From Crassaminicella profunda (GTDB lineage Bacteria; Bacillota; Clostridia; Peptostreptococcales; Thermotaleaceae): 64,000 bases of DNA. Location: contig NZ_CP082326.1 in the NCBI RefSeq assembly GCF_019884785.1, positions 3,093,355 through 3,157,354 of the forward strand. The letters run 5' to 3'. Position 1 is the first letter of the stretch; each line of letters begins with the position of its first letter. The position numbers were made by a program, and so were the translations under genes. The notes under the pieces were generated by a model. The model had not been told where the DNA came from. It made no database searches and was given only the letters and a program-made list of their open reading frames with translations. This document shows, in pieces, positions 53,096 to 62,500 of this stretch.

Positions 53096-54256
53096 CTATT
53101 TTCTTTTATAAACTACTTTTCCATCAATCATTGTATAATCAACATGAGAATCTAACTTAAACGGATGTCCATCCCATATGATGATATCTGCATCCTTTCC
53201 TTCTTGAATACTTCCTACCAGGTCATCAATTCCTAAGATTTCTGCTGGATTAATTGTAATGGCCTTTAACGCTTCTTCTTCATCCATTCCAGCCTTTACT
53301 GCTAAAGCTGCGCACATAGGAAGATATTGAAGAGGGATGACAGGATGATCTGTCATAATAGCAATTTTTACTCCTTTTTTACTAAGTGCTCCTGCTGTCT
53401 TAAAGGTAAGATTTTTTAGTTCAAATTTTGATCTATCTCCAAAGCTTGGTCCTACGATTGCAGATAAACCTTCTTCTTTGATAGCATCTGCAATTAAATG
53501 TCCTTCTGTACAATGATCTAAAGTAATTTTTACACCAAACTCCTTAGCTATACGAATAGATGTAAATATATCATCAGCTCTATGGGCATGAGCCTTTAGA
53601 GGCATCTCCCCTTTTATAACAGGAAGAAGTGCTTCCATTTTCATATCAAATGCAGGCTTTTTTGATGAATCTTCTTTTGCTTTTTCTAGCTTTTGAGCAT
53701 ATTCTTTTGCTTTAAATAGGATTTCTCTAAGAATTGCCGCTGTTGCCATTCTTGTACTTGGAGCTTGTTTTCTATCATGATAAACACGCTTTGGATTTTC
53801 TCCAAAAGCACATTTCATAGCAATTGGGTCCTTAATTATCATATCATCAATACGATCTCCATATGTTTTTATTGCTGCAAATTGACCTCCTAATACATTT
53901 GCACTTCCAGGTCCTGTTGCAACAGAAGTAACTCCGCCTTCATATGCCTCCTTAAATGTTCTATCCATTGGATTAATGGCATCAATAGCTCTTAGATGAG
54001 GGGTTATGGGATCGGTCATTTCATTTCCATCTGCTCCCTCAAATCCTATTGCATCCTCCCACATACCTAAATGGCAATGGGCATCTATAATTCCTGGCAT
54101 AATAATTTTACCACTGGCATCTATAATACTTGCATCCAAAGGAGCTACAATATGTTCTCCTATTTCCTTAATCTTTCCATTTTCAATAAGGATACTTCCC
54201 TTTTCATAGCACTTTCCTTCCATAGTCAATATGCGTCCATCTTTTATTAAAATCAT
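53096..54256 (-). CDS. Metal-dependent amidohydrolase
   Basis: Amidohydrolase-superfamily enzyme of 386 residues related to imidazolonepropionase and dihydroorotase types. Metal ligands are visible in PGIIDAHCHLGMWE (near residue 57), LKAHAHRADD, LDHCTEGHL and the late Asp in IMTDHPVIPLQYL. N- and C-terminal segments complete the beta-sandwich. It lacks a signal peptide. The substrate is unknown: a cyclic amide or an N-acyl or peptide-like compound is possible. It is the first gene of a pair with the small membrane protein. Confidence 0.88.
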   Translation of the reverse strand: MILIKDGRILTMEGKCYEKGSILIENGKIKEIGEHIVAPLDASIIDASGKIIMPGIIDAHCHLGMWEDAIGFEGADGNEMTDPITPHLRAIDAINPMDRTFKEAYEGGVTSVATGPGSANVLGGQFAAIKTYGDRIDDMIIKDPIAMKCAFGENPKRVYHDRKQAPSTRMATAAILREILFKAKEYAQKLEKAKEDSSKKPAFDMKMEALLPVIKGEMPLKAHAHRADDIFTSIRIAKEFGVKITLDHCTEGHLIADAIKEEGLSAIVGPSFGDRSKFELKNLTFKTAGALSKKGVKIAIMTDHPVIPLQYLPMCAALAVKAGMDEEEALKAITINPAEILGIDDLVGSIQEGKDADIIIWDGHPFKLDSHVDYTMIDGKVVYKRK

Positions 54257-54426
54257 ATTGATTCCTCCATTTATTTATTCATAAAAACATTTTTTTATTT
54301 TAATTAAGAAAACAATCTTTTAACATAGATATATTCAACATATTTTCCATAAATCCTCCAATTTATTAGAGGATTCTTCCTTTATTTCATAGAACATTAT
54401 AAATAGTAACAAATTGGGGGGGTTCT

Positions 54427-54924
54427 ATGAAAAAACGCAGTAAATTTCTTATGATTTTTCTTATAGTATCTTTTCTTCTCATATACTTTATAAAAATCCC
54501 TGTATTGCTCTTAGAAGATATAAAAAGTTCTAATATTATTTTTATACATAAAATTTCTCCTAATGACCAATTTACTATGCATTGGATGCATTCTGTAGAA
54601 TTAGAACCTTGGGAAGAAACATTCTATATTGATGATGATTATAACATCCTATTAGACTATACAAGATTTAAAGCTTTTGGTGCAGGGGTTCCGGATATGG
54701 CAGGGAAAAAGACAGTGATCAAAAACGGCTGGATTTACTTTTTAGAAATCAACAAACCTATGCCAAATCTTACTTATGGCATATCAAATTTTGCAAAGCA
54801 TACCTTTTATTTTAAAAATCAAACATTAAAACTTTATGAAATGGTTCCAAATGATGATCCTGTTAGGGTTTATACAAAAAAGATTTCTGTTTTTTCTTAC
54901 ATATATAAAAAATTAACACTATAA
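54427..54924 (+). CDS. DUF1850 domain protein
   Basis: A 165-residue protein with one N-terminal hydrophobic anchor (FLMIFLIVSFLLIYFIKIPV) and an outside domain. The family core is FTMHWMHSVELEPWEETFYI near residues 49-68 and FKAFGAGVPDMAGKK near residue 82. DUF1850 genes are often next to TRAP-TAXI transporters, as here. The gene is on the opposite strand to the transporter and faces it. GGGGGG precedes the ATG. Confidence 0.88.
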   Translation: MKKRSKFLMIFLIVSFLLIYFIKIPVLLLEDIKSSNIIFIHKISPNDQFTMHWMHSVELEPWEETFYIDDDYNILLDYTRFKAFGAGVPDMAGKKTVIKNGWIYFLEINKPMPNLTYGISNFAKHTFYFKNQTLKLYEMVPNDDPVRVYTKKISVFSYIYKKLTL

Positions 54925-54962
54925 ATTTAATTTTTTGTATAGAACAACATATTTATTTTTTA

Positions 54963-54994
54963 TAAGATGTTTACTTATATAAGTAAACATCTTA
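54963..54994. repeat. Perfect 32-base palindrome
   Basis: TAAGATGTTTACTTAT followed by its exact reverse complement, about 39 bases after the DUF1850 stop and facing the TRAP permease gene. It could be a terminator for DUF1850 without a T-run, or a protein-binding site. Confidence 0.6.
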
Positions 54995-55061
54995 ATATAT
55001 TAATATTAAATAGAACCGCTAACTAAACCCTATTCATTTCTGTTTACCAAGAAATTTGACA

Positions 55062-55095
55062 TAAAAAAGACTGTTTCATAAAGAAACAGCCTATT
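55062..55095 (-). terminator. Terminator of the TRAP permease gene
   Basis: GGCTGTTTC / GAAACAGTC stem (one wobble) then TTTTTTATG on the minus strand, directly after the stop. Confidence 0.8.
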
Positions 55096-55096
55096 T

Positions 55097-57040
55097 TTAT
55101 GCCGTAATCAAATCTCCTTTTTTACCACTCATCTTTTGAATAAAGAAAATTGCTAAAAACAATACAAGTCCAACAATATCTGTTTTTGCCCCTGGCATCA
55201 TGAGTAAAATAGCAGCAGCAAACATAACGATTCGATAAATTGCATTTACTTTTGTAAACAAATGACCTTCGACTGATACGCCTAAGGCAACAACCCCAAC
55301 AATAGCTGTAATCACTGCAATAATTATCCCAATAGGTGTTGTATCAATTAGCAACAATGCTGGAGAATATACAAAAATGTATGGAACAATAAACCCTGCT
55401 AATGCCAGCTTGACCGCCTGAAAACCTGTTCTTGCTGGATTTCCTCCTGCAATACCTGCTCCTGCAAATGCTGCTAATGCAACAGGTGGTGTTAAGTTTG
55501 CAAGCATTCCAAAATAGAACACAAACATATGGGATACATGATGGGGTACACCCATCTTCGCAAGGGCTGGTGCTGCCATAGTTGCTGTAATAATATACGC
55601 TGGAATAGATGGAAGACCCATTCCTAAAACAATACATGCAATCATTGTAAGAACCAATGTAATAAATAGATTTCCTTTTCCTAAGAAAAGAATGGCACCT
55701 GCAAGCTTTAATCCAAATCCGGTTAGTGTTGCAACCCCGATAATAAGTCCTACAATGGCACAAGACATGGCAACCCCTAAAGCTGTACGAGCTCCATCTT
55801 CTAATGCATCTATAATATCTTTAAAGCTCATTCTTGTTTCTTTTCTTAATGCACTTGCAAAAATCGTTGCAATAATAGAATAAAAAGCTGCATAAATTGG
55901 TGTTTTTCCTGAAATCAATAGATATAGTAAAATGATTAATGGAATCAATAAGTGTCCTCTTTGTTTTAAAACCTCAGAAACCTTTGGTAATTGTTCCTTA
56001 GGAATTCCTGTTAAACCATTTTTGGAAGCTCTTAAGTGAATCATCACAATTACACCAAGATAGTAAAGAAGCGCTGGAATAGCGGCTGCTGCTGCAATAT
56101 GAATATATTTTATCCCTAAATACTCTGCCATAATGAATGCTGCAGCTCCCATAACAGGTGGTAAAATCTGTCCTCCACAGGATGCCGTTGCTTCTACAGC
56201 TCCAGCAAATTCTGGTTCATATCCAATCTTTTTCATTAGTGGAATAGTAAATGCTCCTGTTGTTACAACATTTGCAACGGCACTACCATTGATTGAACCC
56301 AGCAAACCACTAGAAATAACTGCCACCTTTGCAGGACCACCTTTTCCTTGCCCTGCAATAGCCATTGCCAAATCATTAAAAAACTGACCCATGCCTGATT
56401 TAGATAAAAATGCACCAAATAATACAAACAAGAAAATATAGGTTGAAGATACACCAATAGCAATACCAAAAATTCCTTCAGTAGTTAAATACATATATTC
56501 AGCAATATCTTTTATGCCATATCCTCTATGGGCAATAATATCTGGTAAATAAGGTCCTACATAAGCATAAATTAAAAATAATACCGCAAGTATTGCAATC
56601 TCATTTCCAGTAATTCTTCTTCCTGCTTCTAATACCAGTAAAATTGCCATAATTCCAAATACCATATCTGTATCGTTAGGTATTCCTGCACGAAGTACCA
56701 ATGCATTATAATTGATCACAATATACAACCCTAAGCCTATTGAAAGTGCTGCAAAAACCCAATCTAAAACAGCTGCTTTCTTCTTAGATGATTTTTTAGA
56801 AAATGGATACAAAATAAATACCAAAGCCATAACAGCTGTAGTATGAACTGCCCTGTGCATTAATGTAACCAGTGGTCCTGTGGCTGCAGTATAAAGATGA
56901 AACAATGACAAACCAAGACACATAATAAACACAATCATTCCTGGAATACTATTTTTGTCAAATTTTCTAAATCTAGATTCTGTATCATATTTTTCAAGTA
57001 TGGCTTCATGACCTAATGCTTGTTCTTGCTCCTTTGACAT
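55097..57040 (-). CDS. TRAP transporter fused permease (DctQM type, TAXI system)
   Basis: A 647-residue membrane protein with about 16 or more helices, joining the small (4-helix) and large (12-helix) TRAP permease subunits in one chain, as usual for TAXI systems. Recognisable parts are GMGQFFNDLAMAIAGQGKGGPAKVAV (about 215-240), SCGGQILPPVMGAAAFIMAEYLG near residue 280 and the later GMGLPSIPAYIITATMAAPA. It would take up an organic acid such as glutamate or a dicarboxylate with Na+ or H+. It lies downstream of the TAXI receptor, with a terminator between, so it is expressed less than the receptor. AGGG precedes the start. Confidence 0.94.
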   Translation of the reverse strand: MSKEQEQALGHEAILEKYDTESRFRKFDKNSIPGMIVFIMCLGLSLFHLYTAATGPLVTLMHRAVHTTAVMALVFILYPFSKKSSKKKAAVLDWVFAALSIGLGLYIVINYNALVLRAGIPNDTDMVFGIMAILLVLEAGRRITGNEIAILAVLFLIYAYVGPYLPDIIAHRGYGIKDIAEYMYLTTEGIFGIAIGVSSTYIFLFVLFGAFLSKSGMGQFFNDLAMAIAGQGKGGPAKVAVISSGLLGSINGSAVANVVTTGAFTIPLMKKIGYEPEFAGAVEATASCGGQILPPVMGAAAFIMAEYLGIKYIHIAAAAAIPALLYYLGVIVMIHLRASKNGLTGIPKEQLPKVSEVLKQRGHLLIPLIILLYLLISGKTPIYAAFYSIIATIFASALRKETRMSFKDIIDALEDGARTALGVAMSCAIVGLIIGVATLTGFGLKLAGAILFLGKGNLFITLVLTMIACIVLGMGLPSIPAYIITATMAAPALAKMGVPHHVSHMFVFYFGMLANLTPPVALAAFAGAGIAGGNPARTGFQAVKLALAGFIVPYIFVYSPALLLIDTTPIGIIIAVITAIVGVVALGVSVEGHLFTKVNAIYRIVMFAAAILLMMPGAKTDIVGLVLFLAIFFIQKMSGKKGDLITA

Positions 57041-57213
57041 CTTATCACCCTCTTTATTTTTTATAATTTAACTATAAATCAACAAATTCAATATTTAATG
57101 ATGAAAGATAAAAATTTTTTTCAAAAGTTATGAAGTAGAAACACATCTTTTTTTATTTTCATTTTGGCTATAATGATCTATTTATTTTCTATAATCAATA
57201 AAAAAAGATTGTA

Positions 57214-57240
57214 TAAAGAAAGGGCATTTTAAATGCCCTG
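57214..57240 (-). terminator. Intercistronic terminator between the TAXI receptor and permease genes
   Basis: AGGGCATTT / AAATGCCCT perfect 9-base stem followed on the minus strand by TTCTTTATAC and further T-runs. It sits right after the receptor stop and is a likely partial terminator. Confidence 0.75.
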
Positions 57241-57244
57241 TCTA

Positions 57245-58237
57245 TTATTTTCCTTGCTCTTTATAATATTTTTCTGCTCCTGGATGTAATGGAATAGGCA
57301 TTCCTTGTTCTACTGTATCTAAACTAATTCTCTTAGCTGCAGAATGTGCTTGATGCAATGCATCTAAATTATCAAATATTGTTTTTGTAATTTCATATAC
57401 TACATCATCACTTAGCTCTGCTCTTGTTACAAGTAATGTTGTAACTGCTGCCGTTTCAACATCTTCTTTATTATCATAAGTTTCTGCTGGAATCATTTCT
57501 GAAGAATAGAATGGAAAATCTGCTGCTAATTTTTCTACCACATCTTTTCTAATAGGTACAATTTTCACATCATGTGTTGTACAAATATCCATAATTGTTG
57601 AGTTTGGAAGTCCTGAAGTTAAGAATGCTGCATCTACTGCCCCATTTTTTAATTGCTCAATACTTTCAGAATAAGATAAGAAATCTTCATCAATATCCTC
57701 ATAAGTAATACCATGGGCTCCTAAAATTTGGCGAGCATTTACTTCTGTACCACTTCCTGGAGCTCCTACACCTACTCTTTTTCCTTTTAAATCTGAAATC
57801 TCATTAATTCCATTTTCTTCTAGTGTTACAACTTGCACAAAGTTTGGATAAAGAGCAGCGATTCCTCTTAAGTTTTCAACTTTTCCTTTATCCTTGAACA
57901 CTTCTGTTCCTGTATAAGCATAGTTGATTACATCATTCATAGCAAAAGCAAGTTCAGCCTTTTGCTCTCCAAGTAATGTTGCATTTACTGCAGATGCTCC
58001 TGTAGATTGTACAGATGCATTTACATTGTCAAGCTTTTCATTTAAAAGGTTAGAAATTGCTCCACCAATTGCAAAATATGGTCCAGAACTACCCCCTGTA
58101 GCAATTGTTACAAACGTTTTCTTAGACGATGAAGCTTGATCTTCAGATGCAGGTTCATCCCCTGATTTTGAACATCCTACAGCAAAAACACTTAGTACTA
58201 ACATACATACTAAAAGCATAGATAGTTTTCTCTTCAT
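57245..58237 (-). CDS. TAXI family TRAP transporter substrate-binding lipoprotein
   Basis: Extracytoplasmic receptor of 330 residues. A lipoprotein signal with VFAVGC (Cys22) is followed by a Ser/Glu-rich linker, then the TAXI domain: TIATGGSSGPYFAIGGAISN near residue 46, SVQSTGASAVNATLLGEQKAE near residue 76 and RVGVGAPGSGTEVNARQIL near residue 154. Members bind glutamate or similar acids. It is anchored outside the membrane and delivers ligand to the fused permease. GGGGG precedes the ATG. Regulation by the LytS/LytR pair upstream is inferred from position. Confidence 0.95.
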   Translation of the reverse strand: MKRKLSMLLVCMLVLSVFAVGCSKSGDEPASEDQASSSKKTFVTIATGGSSGPYFAIGGAISNLLNEKLDNVNASVQSTGASAVNATLLGEQKAELAFAMNDVINYAYTGTEVFKDKGKVENLRGIAALYPNFVQVVTLEENGINEISDLKGKRVGVGAPGSGTEVNARQILGAHGITYEDIDEDFLSYSESIEQLKNGAVDAAFLTSGLPNSTIMDICTTHDVKIVPIRKDVVEKLAADFPFYSSEMIPAETYDNKEDVETAAVTTLLVTRAELSDDVVYEITKTIFDNLDALHQAHSAAKRISLDTVEQGMPIPLHPGAEKYYKEQGK

Positions 58238-58353
58238 TTGATTTGTCCCCCTTGCTTTTTAATTTAATAAAATTATATATTATTTTTAGAATTATTAAAA
58301 TTTATTTACATTTTGTTGCACTATTTTAAAATAACCTACATTTATTTTCAATA

Positions 58354-58381
58354 AAAAGCAAGAAGTGAGTTTCCCCACTTC
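58354..58381 (-). terminator. Terminator of the LytS/LytR operon
   Basis: GAAGTGGG / CTCACTTC hairpin followed on the minus strand by TTGCTTTTTATTG. It overlaps the response regulator stop codon. Confidence 0.7.
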
Positions 58382-59114
58382 ATATGCCTAGTATTTTCTT
58401 AAATTTTTTTAAATAATTTCTACTAACAGGTATTTCTGATTCTTCCTTTCCCTTGATCTTTATCTTATACGTATAATTGAACCAAGGAATAATTTCATCG
58501 ATACAATCAATATTTACAATATAACTTTTATGGGTTCTGATAAATCTTTTCTTTTTAAATCTTTCTTCTAACTCTTTCAACGAAAAATTGCAACGATACT
58601 CTTCTCCTCTTGCATGAACAATCATATCTTGATGTCTTGACTCAATATATTGAATTTCTTGTATATCCATCAAAATAAATCGATTATTCTGAGATACACA
58701 TAATTTATTGATCTCTACCTCTTCATTCTCTATAGCATCCTTATCATCCGTATTGATTTGTTTTTTTATTCGATCAATAGATGCCTTGATTCTTTCTTGT
58801 GAAAAGGGCTTTAATATATAATCACATACATTGATTTCAAACCCTTGAATAGCATATTCATTATAAGCTGTAGCTAAAATAACAAAAGGGGGATTATTTT
58901 GATCTAATATTTTTCGAGCCAATAAAAGGCCATTCATATGCTGCAGCTGAATATCTAAAAATACAATATCAGGAGATAATTTTTTTATTAGTTCCATGAC
59001 CTCTTCTCCATCTCCTGTTTCTCCAACAATCTCTATATCCTTATATTTTTTCAAAAAATATTTTAACTCATCTCGAATATATTTCTCATCATCTACGATA
59101 AAAACCTTAAGCAC
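58380..59114 (-). CDS. LytR/AlgR family response regulator
   Basis: Two-domain regulator of about 244 residues. The receiver domain has KVFIVDDEKYIRDEL, the phospho-acceptor Asp in DIVFLDIQLQHMNG and KPFSQERIKAS (conserved Lys). The C-terminal LytTR DNA-binding domain is recognised by IESRHQDMIVHARGEEY, FIRTHKSYIVNIDCIDEI and IPVSRNYLKKFKKIL. The start is GTG at 59114, 10 bases after GGGGAG, overlapping the lytS end. It pairs with LytS and probably activates the TRAP-TAXI genes 142 bases downstream. Confidence 0.93.
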   Translation of the reverse strand: MLKVFIVDDEKYIRDELKYFLKKYKDIEIVGETGDGEEVMELIKKLSPDIVFLDIQLQHMNGLLLARKILDQNNPPFVILATAYNEYAIQGFEINVCDYILKPFSQERIKASIDRIKKQINTDDKDAIENEEVEINKLCVSQNNRFILMDIQEIQYIESRHQDMIVHARGEEYRCNFSLKELEERFKKKRFIRTHKSYIVNIDCIDEIIPWFNYTYKIKIKGKEESEIPVSRNYLKKFKKILGI

Positions 59115-60828
59115 TTTGATCACACTCCCCAATGTGTTCTATAATAGGAATCCTTAAAAGAATAGAAGTTCCTTTTCCTACTTTACTATCTATCTGTAAC
59201 CCATATTTTTCTCCAAACATTCCCATCAACCTTTGATTGACATTATTAATTCCCAAAGAATCCCTATGCACATTCTCCTCACTCATGATATGTGAAAGTT
59301 TTTCTTCTTCTATACCTACCCCATCATCTTCAATGTAGATGATTACTTCATCTTTTTGCTTTATGCCAATGACACTTACCTTTCCACCATTTTTTTTGGG
59401 CAATAATCCATGCTTTATAGCATTCTCTACAAGAGGTTGTAGCGTTAAAGGAGGAAGAATACAATTTAAATTTTCTTCTATATCATAAATAACTTCCAAT
59501 TTATCTTCAAATCTAGCTTTCTCAATTTCTACGTAAGATTTTACATGATTTAGTTCGACTTCTAAATCTATTAGCTCTTTATTCATATTTAAATTTTTTC
59601 TAAAAACATTGCTAAGGTGGGTAATTAAACTCCTAGCTTTTTCAGGATTGATTCTACAAAGTGAACCAATTACTGTTAAGGAATTAAATAAAAAATGAGG
59701 ATTAATCTGAGCCTGTAATGCCTTAAGTTCTGCTGTTGCTAAAAGCTTTGAATGATGTTCAAGCTTTCCTAAAGTCAATTGAGTAGAAAAAAGCTTTGCA
59801 AGTCCATTGGCTAGCTCCACATCAATAGATGTAATGGCATTGGATACCCCTTTATAAAGTTTAAAAGTTCCAATCACTTTATCATCTTCTTTTAATGGAA
59901 AAATAACCACTGATTCAAGGGGACAATTATGATTCCTATATTCACATGATTTTTCTGTACAATGTCCTAGCATAATAGGTTTTGCTGTTATTAACACTTG
60001 ATTTGTAATCTCTGTTACAATGGGTTTCCCTACTTCATGCCGATCCGTTCCAGCCCCAGCATGGGCTACAATTCTTTCTGTATTTGTAAAACTGACTGCA
60101 TTATATTCTGTCATATCACAAACCTTTTCTGCTACCTTTTGGATTTCTTTACTATTTAATCCCTTTTTAATAAAAGGTAAAGTCTTATCCGCAATCTTAA
60201 GGGTCAGCTGTGCCTGCTGAGCTCCCATTTTTTCTTCTTCACTAAATATATTATCAATAATAACAAATAAAAGAGCAAGCCCTAATGAATTAATCACAAC
60301 CATAGGAATCCAAATAGCTTTTACTAACATAACTGCATCTTCAAAGGGTCTTGAAAAAATAAGCACAGAAATCTTTCTCATACTTTCAGCAATGGCTCCT
60401 GTAAGAGCTGCATACATCCACTTTTTCTTCTTGTTTTGGATAAATTTCCCCATAAAGCCTGCCATGAGGCCTTCAAATACAGTAGATAAAGCACAAGCAG
60501 TTGTGGTAAAGCTACCAGCAAGAATCATTCCTCGATGGGTTCCTGCTATAAGTCCTGCCAAAAGACCTACGAATGGACCTCCTAAAAGCCCTCCTGTTGC
60601 AACCCCAATAATCCTTGTATTTACCAATGCCCCTTCAAATTCTATGCTAAAATAAGTCCCTACAATTCCAAATACACCAAAAACAAAAGATAAAAGCAGC
60701 TTATCAGATAATTTCACTGGCTTTTTTGCAATTAAATTTCGAAAAGATTTTAATCTTGATAAGATGAACGCGAAAACAAACAGATTTCCATATTTATTTG
60801 CAAGTCCTAATATAATATTTAAAATCAT
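59107..60828 (-). CDS. LytS-type sensor histidine kinase
   Basis: Membrane sensor of about 573 residues. The N-terminal 5TM-5TMR_LYT region (to about 205) has GVFGIVGTYF and LLGGPFVGLLAGLIAGTHRG. A GAF domain with a Cys cluster (GHCTEKSCEYRNHNCPLESV, about 298-317) follows, then the His_kinase domain (ALQAQINPHFLFNSLTVIG, phospho-His near residue 381) and HATPase_c (PLVENAIKHGLLP, DDGVGIEE). LytS/BtsS/YpdA kinases sense metabolites such as pyruvate. The ATG at 60828 has GGGAG upstream. A cytosolic Cys-rich GAF may also read redox or metal. Confidence 0.93.
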   Translation of the reverse strand: MILNIILGLANKYGNLFVFAFILSRLKSFRNLIAKKPVKLSDKLLLSFVFGVFGIVGTYFSIEFEGALVNTRIIGVATGGLLGGPFVGLLAGLIAGTHRGMILAGSFTTTACALSTVFEGLMAGFMGKFIQNKKKKWMYAALTGAIAESMRKISVLIFSRPFEDAVMLVKAIWIPMVVINSLGLALLFVIIDNIFSEEEKMGAQQAQLTLKIADKTLPFIKKGLNSKEIQKVAEKVCDMTEYNAVSFTNTERIVAHAGAGTDRHEVGKPIVTEITNQVLITAKPIMLGHCTEKSCEYRNHNCPLESVVIFPLKEDDKVIGTFKLYKGVSNAITSIDVELANGLAKLFSTQLTLGKLEHHSKLLATAELKALQAQINPHFLFNSLTVIGSLCRINPEKARSLITHLSNVFRKNLNMNKELIDLEVELNHVKSYVEIEKARFEDKLEVIYDIEENLNCILPPLTLQPLVENAIKHGLLPKKNGGKVSVIGIKQKDEVIIYIEDDGVGIEEEKLSHIMSEENVHRDSLGINNVNQRLMGMFGEKYGLQIDSKVGKGTSILLRIPIIEHIGECDQSA

Positions 60829-60871
60829 CAAGATCACTCCCATGTAAAAATTTTAGAATCATAGTACTTCC

Positions 60872-60901
60872 ATTATACTGTAAATATTTATTTTATTACA
60901 A
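60872..60901 (-). promoter_or_regulatory. Promoter of lytS-lytR
   Basis: TTGTAA, 18 bases and TATAAT on the minus strand, 44 bases before the kinase start. Confidence 0.55.
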
Positions 60902-61255
60902 ATCTTTTGTCGTTCGATAAATTTTAAAAACATTCTCAATATTCTCTTTTCATATGCGTTGATTTATAATATTATATAAATATACCAAATAATTTTTAAA
61001 CATTAAAATTTTTGTTGAATTTTCTATCATTCAATTTTTATTCTTCCTATCATAAAACATTTTCAACAGGTCTACTCATTGCCCCTAGAGAAGACACACA
61101 TGAATAGGATTTAGAATAAAGACAAAATATATTGATAAGTTTTAATGAATAAAACATTTATTGAATATATTATACAAGGAGCTAAAAAAAATTGAGAGAT
61201 TTTAAGAATAAGCAAGTATTAAAAAAATTCAATTTATAAAGGGAGGAATAAATCC
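60902..61255. other. Gene-free AT-rich gap upstream of hisC
   Basis: No ORF of reasonable size, T-box, riboswitch or terminator is visible. A TTG with AAGGAGC upstream (61191) would give a 15-codon reading frame ending at 61238, with no His codons and no attenuator, so it is not called a leader gene. The hisC promoter could not be fixed: only weak -10-like TATTAT matches occur near 61165. Confidence 0.6.
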
Positions 61256-62359
61256 ATGAACAATAACGATTTATTTAGAAAAGAAGTCCATTCCTTAAAA
61301 CGATATGTCCCTGGAAAGCCTATTGAAGAAGTAAAAAAGGAATTAGGTTTAGATGAAATCATCAAACTTGCTTCTAATGAAAATCCTTTAGGCCCCTCTA
61401 AAAAAGCAGTAGAAGCTATTAAAGATGCAGCTGAAAATATTCATATCTATCCTGATTCATTAGCAACAGCCTTACGAGAAGATTTAGCTAAAAAATATAA
61501 TCTTCATCCTGGTGAAATCCTTGTTAGCAACGGAGGCGAAGAAATCATTAAACTCATTGGGCATACCTTTATCAATCCAGGTGATGAAGCAATTATGGCA
61601 ACCCCTACCTTCGGACTCTATGCAACAAGTGTTTTGCATATGGGCGGAGTCCCCATCCAAATTCCACTAAAAAATTACAAACATGATTTTAAAGCTTTTA
61701 TAGAAAAAGTAAATGATCGTACAAAACTAATCTTTGTTTGCAATCCAAACAATCCTGTAGGAAATATTATGACACAAGATGAAATCAACGATCTACTAGA
61801 AAATATACCTGACCATGTAGTAGTTGTATTAGATGAAGCCTATTATGAATATGCCATAAAAAACCCTGAATATCCTAACAGCCTAGAAATACTCAAAAAA
61901 AGACCTAATACCCTGATCATTCGAACATTCTCAAAGGTAGCAGGACTTGCTGGAGTTCGAACAGGATATACTTTAACCTCTAGCAAAATCATCAATGAAA
62001 TGACAAAAGTTAAAAATGTCTTTAATGTAAATAGACTTGCCCAAGCAGCAGCTGGCGCGTCCTTACAAGATGAAGAACATATCCATAATACTGTATCTCT
62101 TAATTATCAGTCATTAGGGCTAATGGAAAAATATTTTGAAGAAAATCATTTAGAATATATAAAATCTAATGCCAATTTTATATTTGTAAATCTAGGTATA
62201 GATTCAAAAGAAGCATTTCAAAAACTAATGGAAAAGGGCTTCATCATTAGACCAGGATATCTATGGAATATGAATTCTTGGATTAGAATAAGCACGGGTA
62301 CGCTAGAACAAACAGAAAAATTCTTACATAAGCTTGACGAGGTACTAAACGAAAAATAA
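61256..62359 (+). CDS. hisC: Histidinol-phosphate aminotransferase
   Basis: PLP-dependent class II aminotransferase of 367 residues. It opens [20 protein letters not shown] and has [14 protein letters not shown] near residue 38, [15 protein letters not shown] near residue 162, the AYYEYA strand and the PLP lysine in [19 protein letters not shown] (near residue 224). The role would be the seventh step of histidine synthesis, or transamination of an aromatic amino acid. It is alone, without other his genes, and next to no regulator. GGGAGG precedes the ATG. The family also includes aromatic and cobalamin-related (CobD/CobC-like) enzymes, so the exact substrate is not certain. Confidence 0.88.
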   Translation: MNNNDLFRKEVHSLKRYVPGKPIEEVKKELGLDEIIKLASNENPLGPSKKAVEAIKDAAENIHIYPDSLATALREDLAKKYNLHPGEILVSNGGEEIIKLIGHTFINPGDEAIMATPTFGLYATSVLHMGGVPIQIPLKNYKHDFKAFIEKVNDRTKLIFVCNPNNPVGNIMTQDEINDLLENIPDHVVVVLDEAYYEYAIKNPEYPNSLEILKKRPNTLIIRTFSKVAGLAGVRTGYTLTSSKIINEMTKVKNVFNVNRLAQAAAGASLQDEEHIHNTVSLNYQSLGLMEKYFEENHLEYIKSNANFIFVNLGIDSKEAFQKLMEKGFIIRPGYLWNMNSWIRISTGTLEQTEKFLHKLDEVLNEK

Positions 62360-62420
62360 TTTTTAATTTTTATAAACACAAAAAAATGACCACCTATTTT
62401 TAAGGGCCATTTCTTATTTT

Positions 62421-62477
62421 AGATTGATGTGACATCCACCATCTTTTCATGTTGGACAGCACATCAATCTTTTTTTA
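62421..62477 (+). terminator. hisC terminator
   Basis: AGATTGATGTG / CACATCAATCT perfect 11-base stem with a structured 28-base loop, then TTTTTTT. It lies 61 bases after the hisC stop. Confidence 0.8.
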
Positions 62478-62500
62478 TATCTTTTTTGAATAAACATTTT

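Noticed and set aside
60902-61255. A leader peptide or T-box controlling hisC
   Set aside because: No T-box sequence or specifier structure is visible, the only short frame has no His codons, and no terminator/antiterminator pair lies before hisC.
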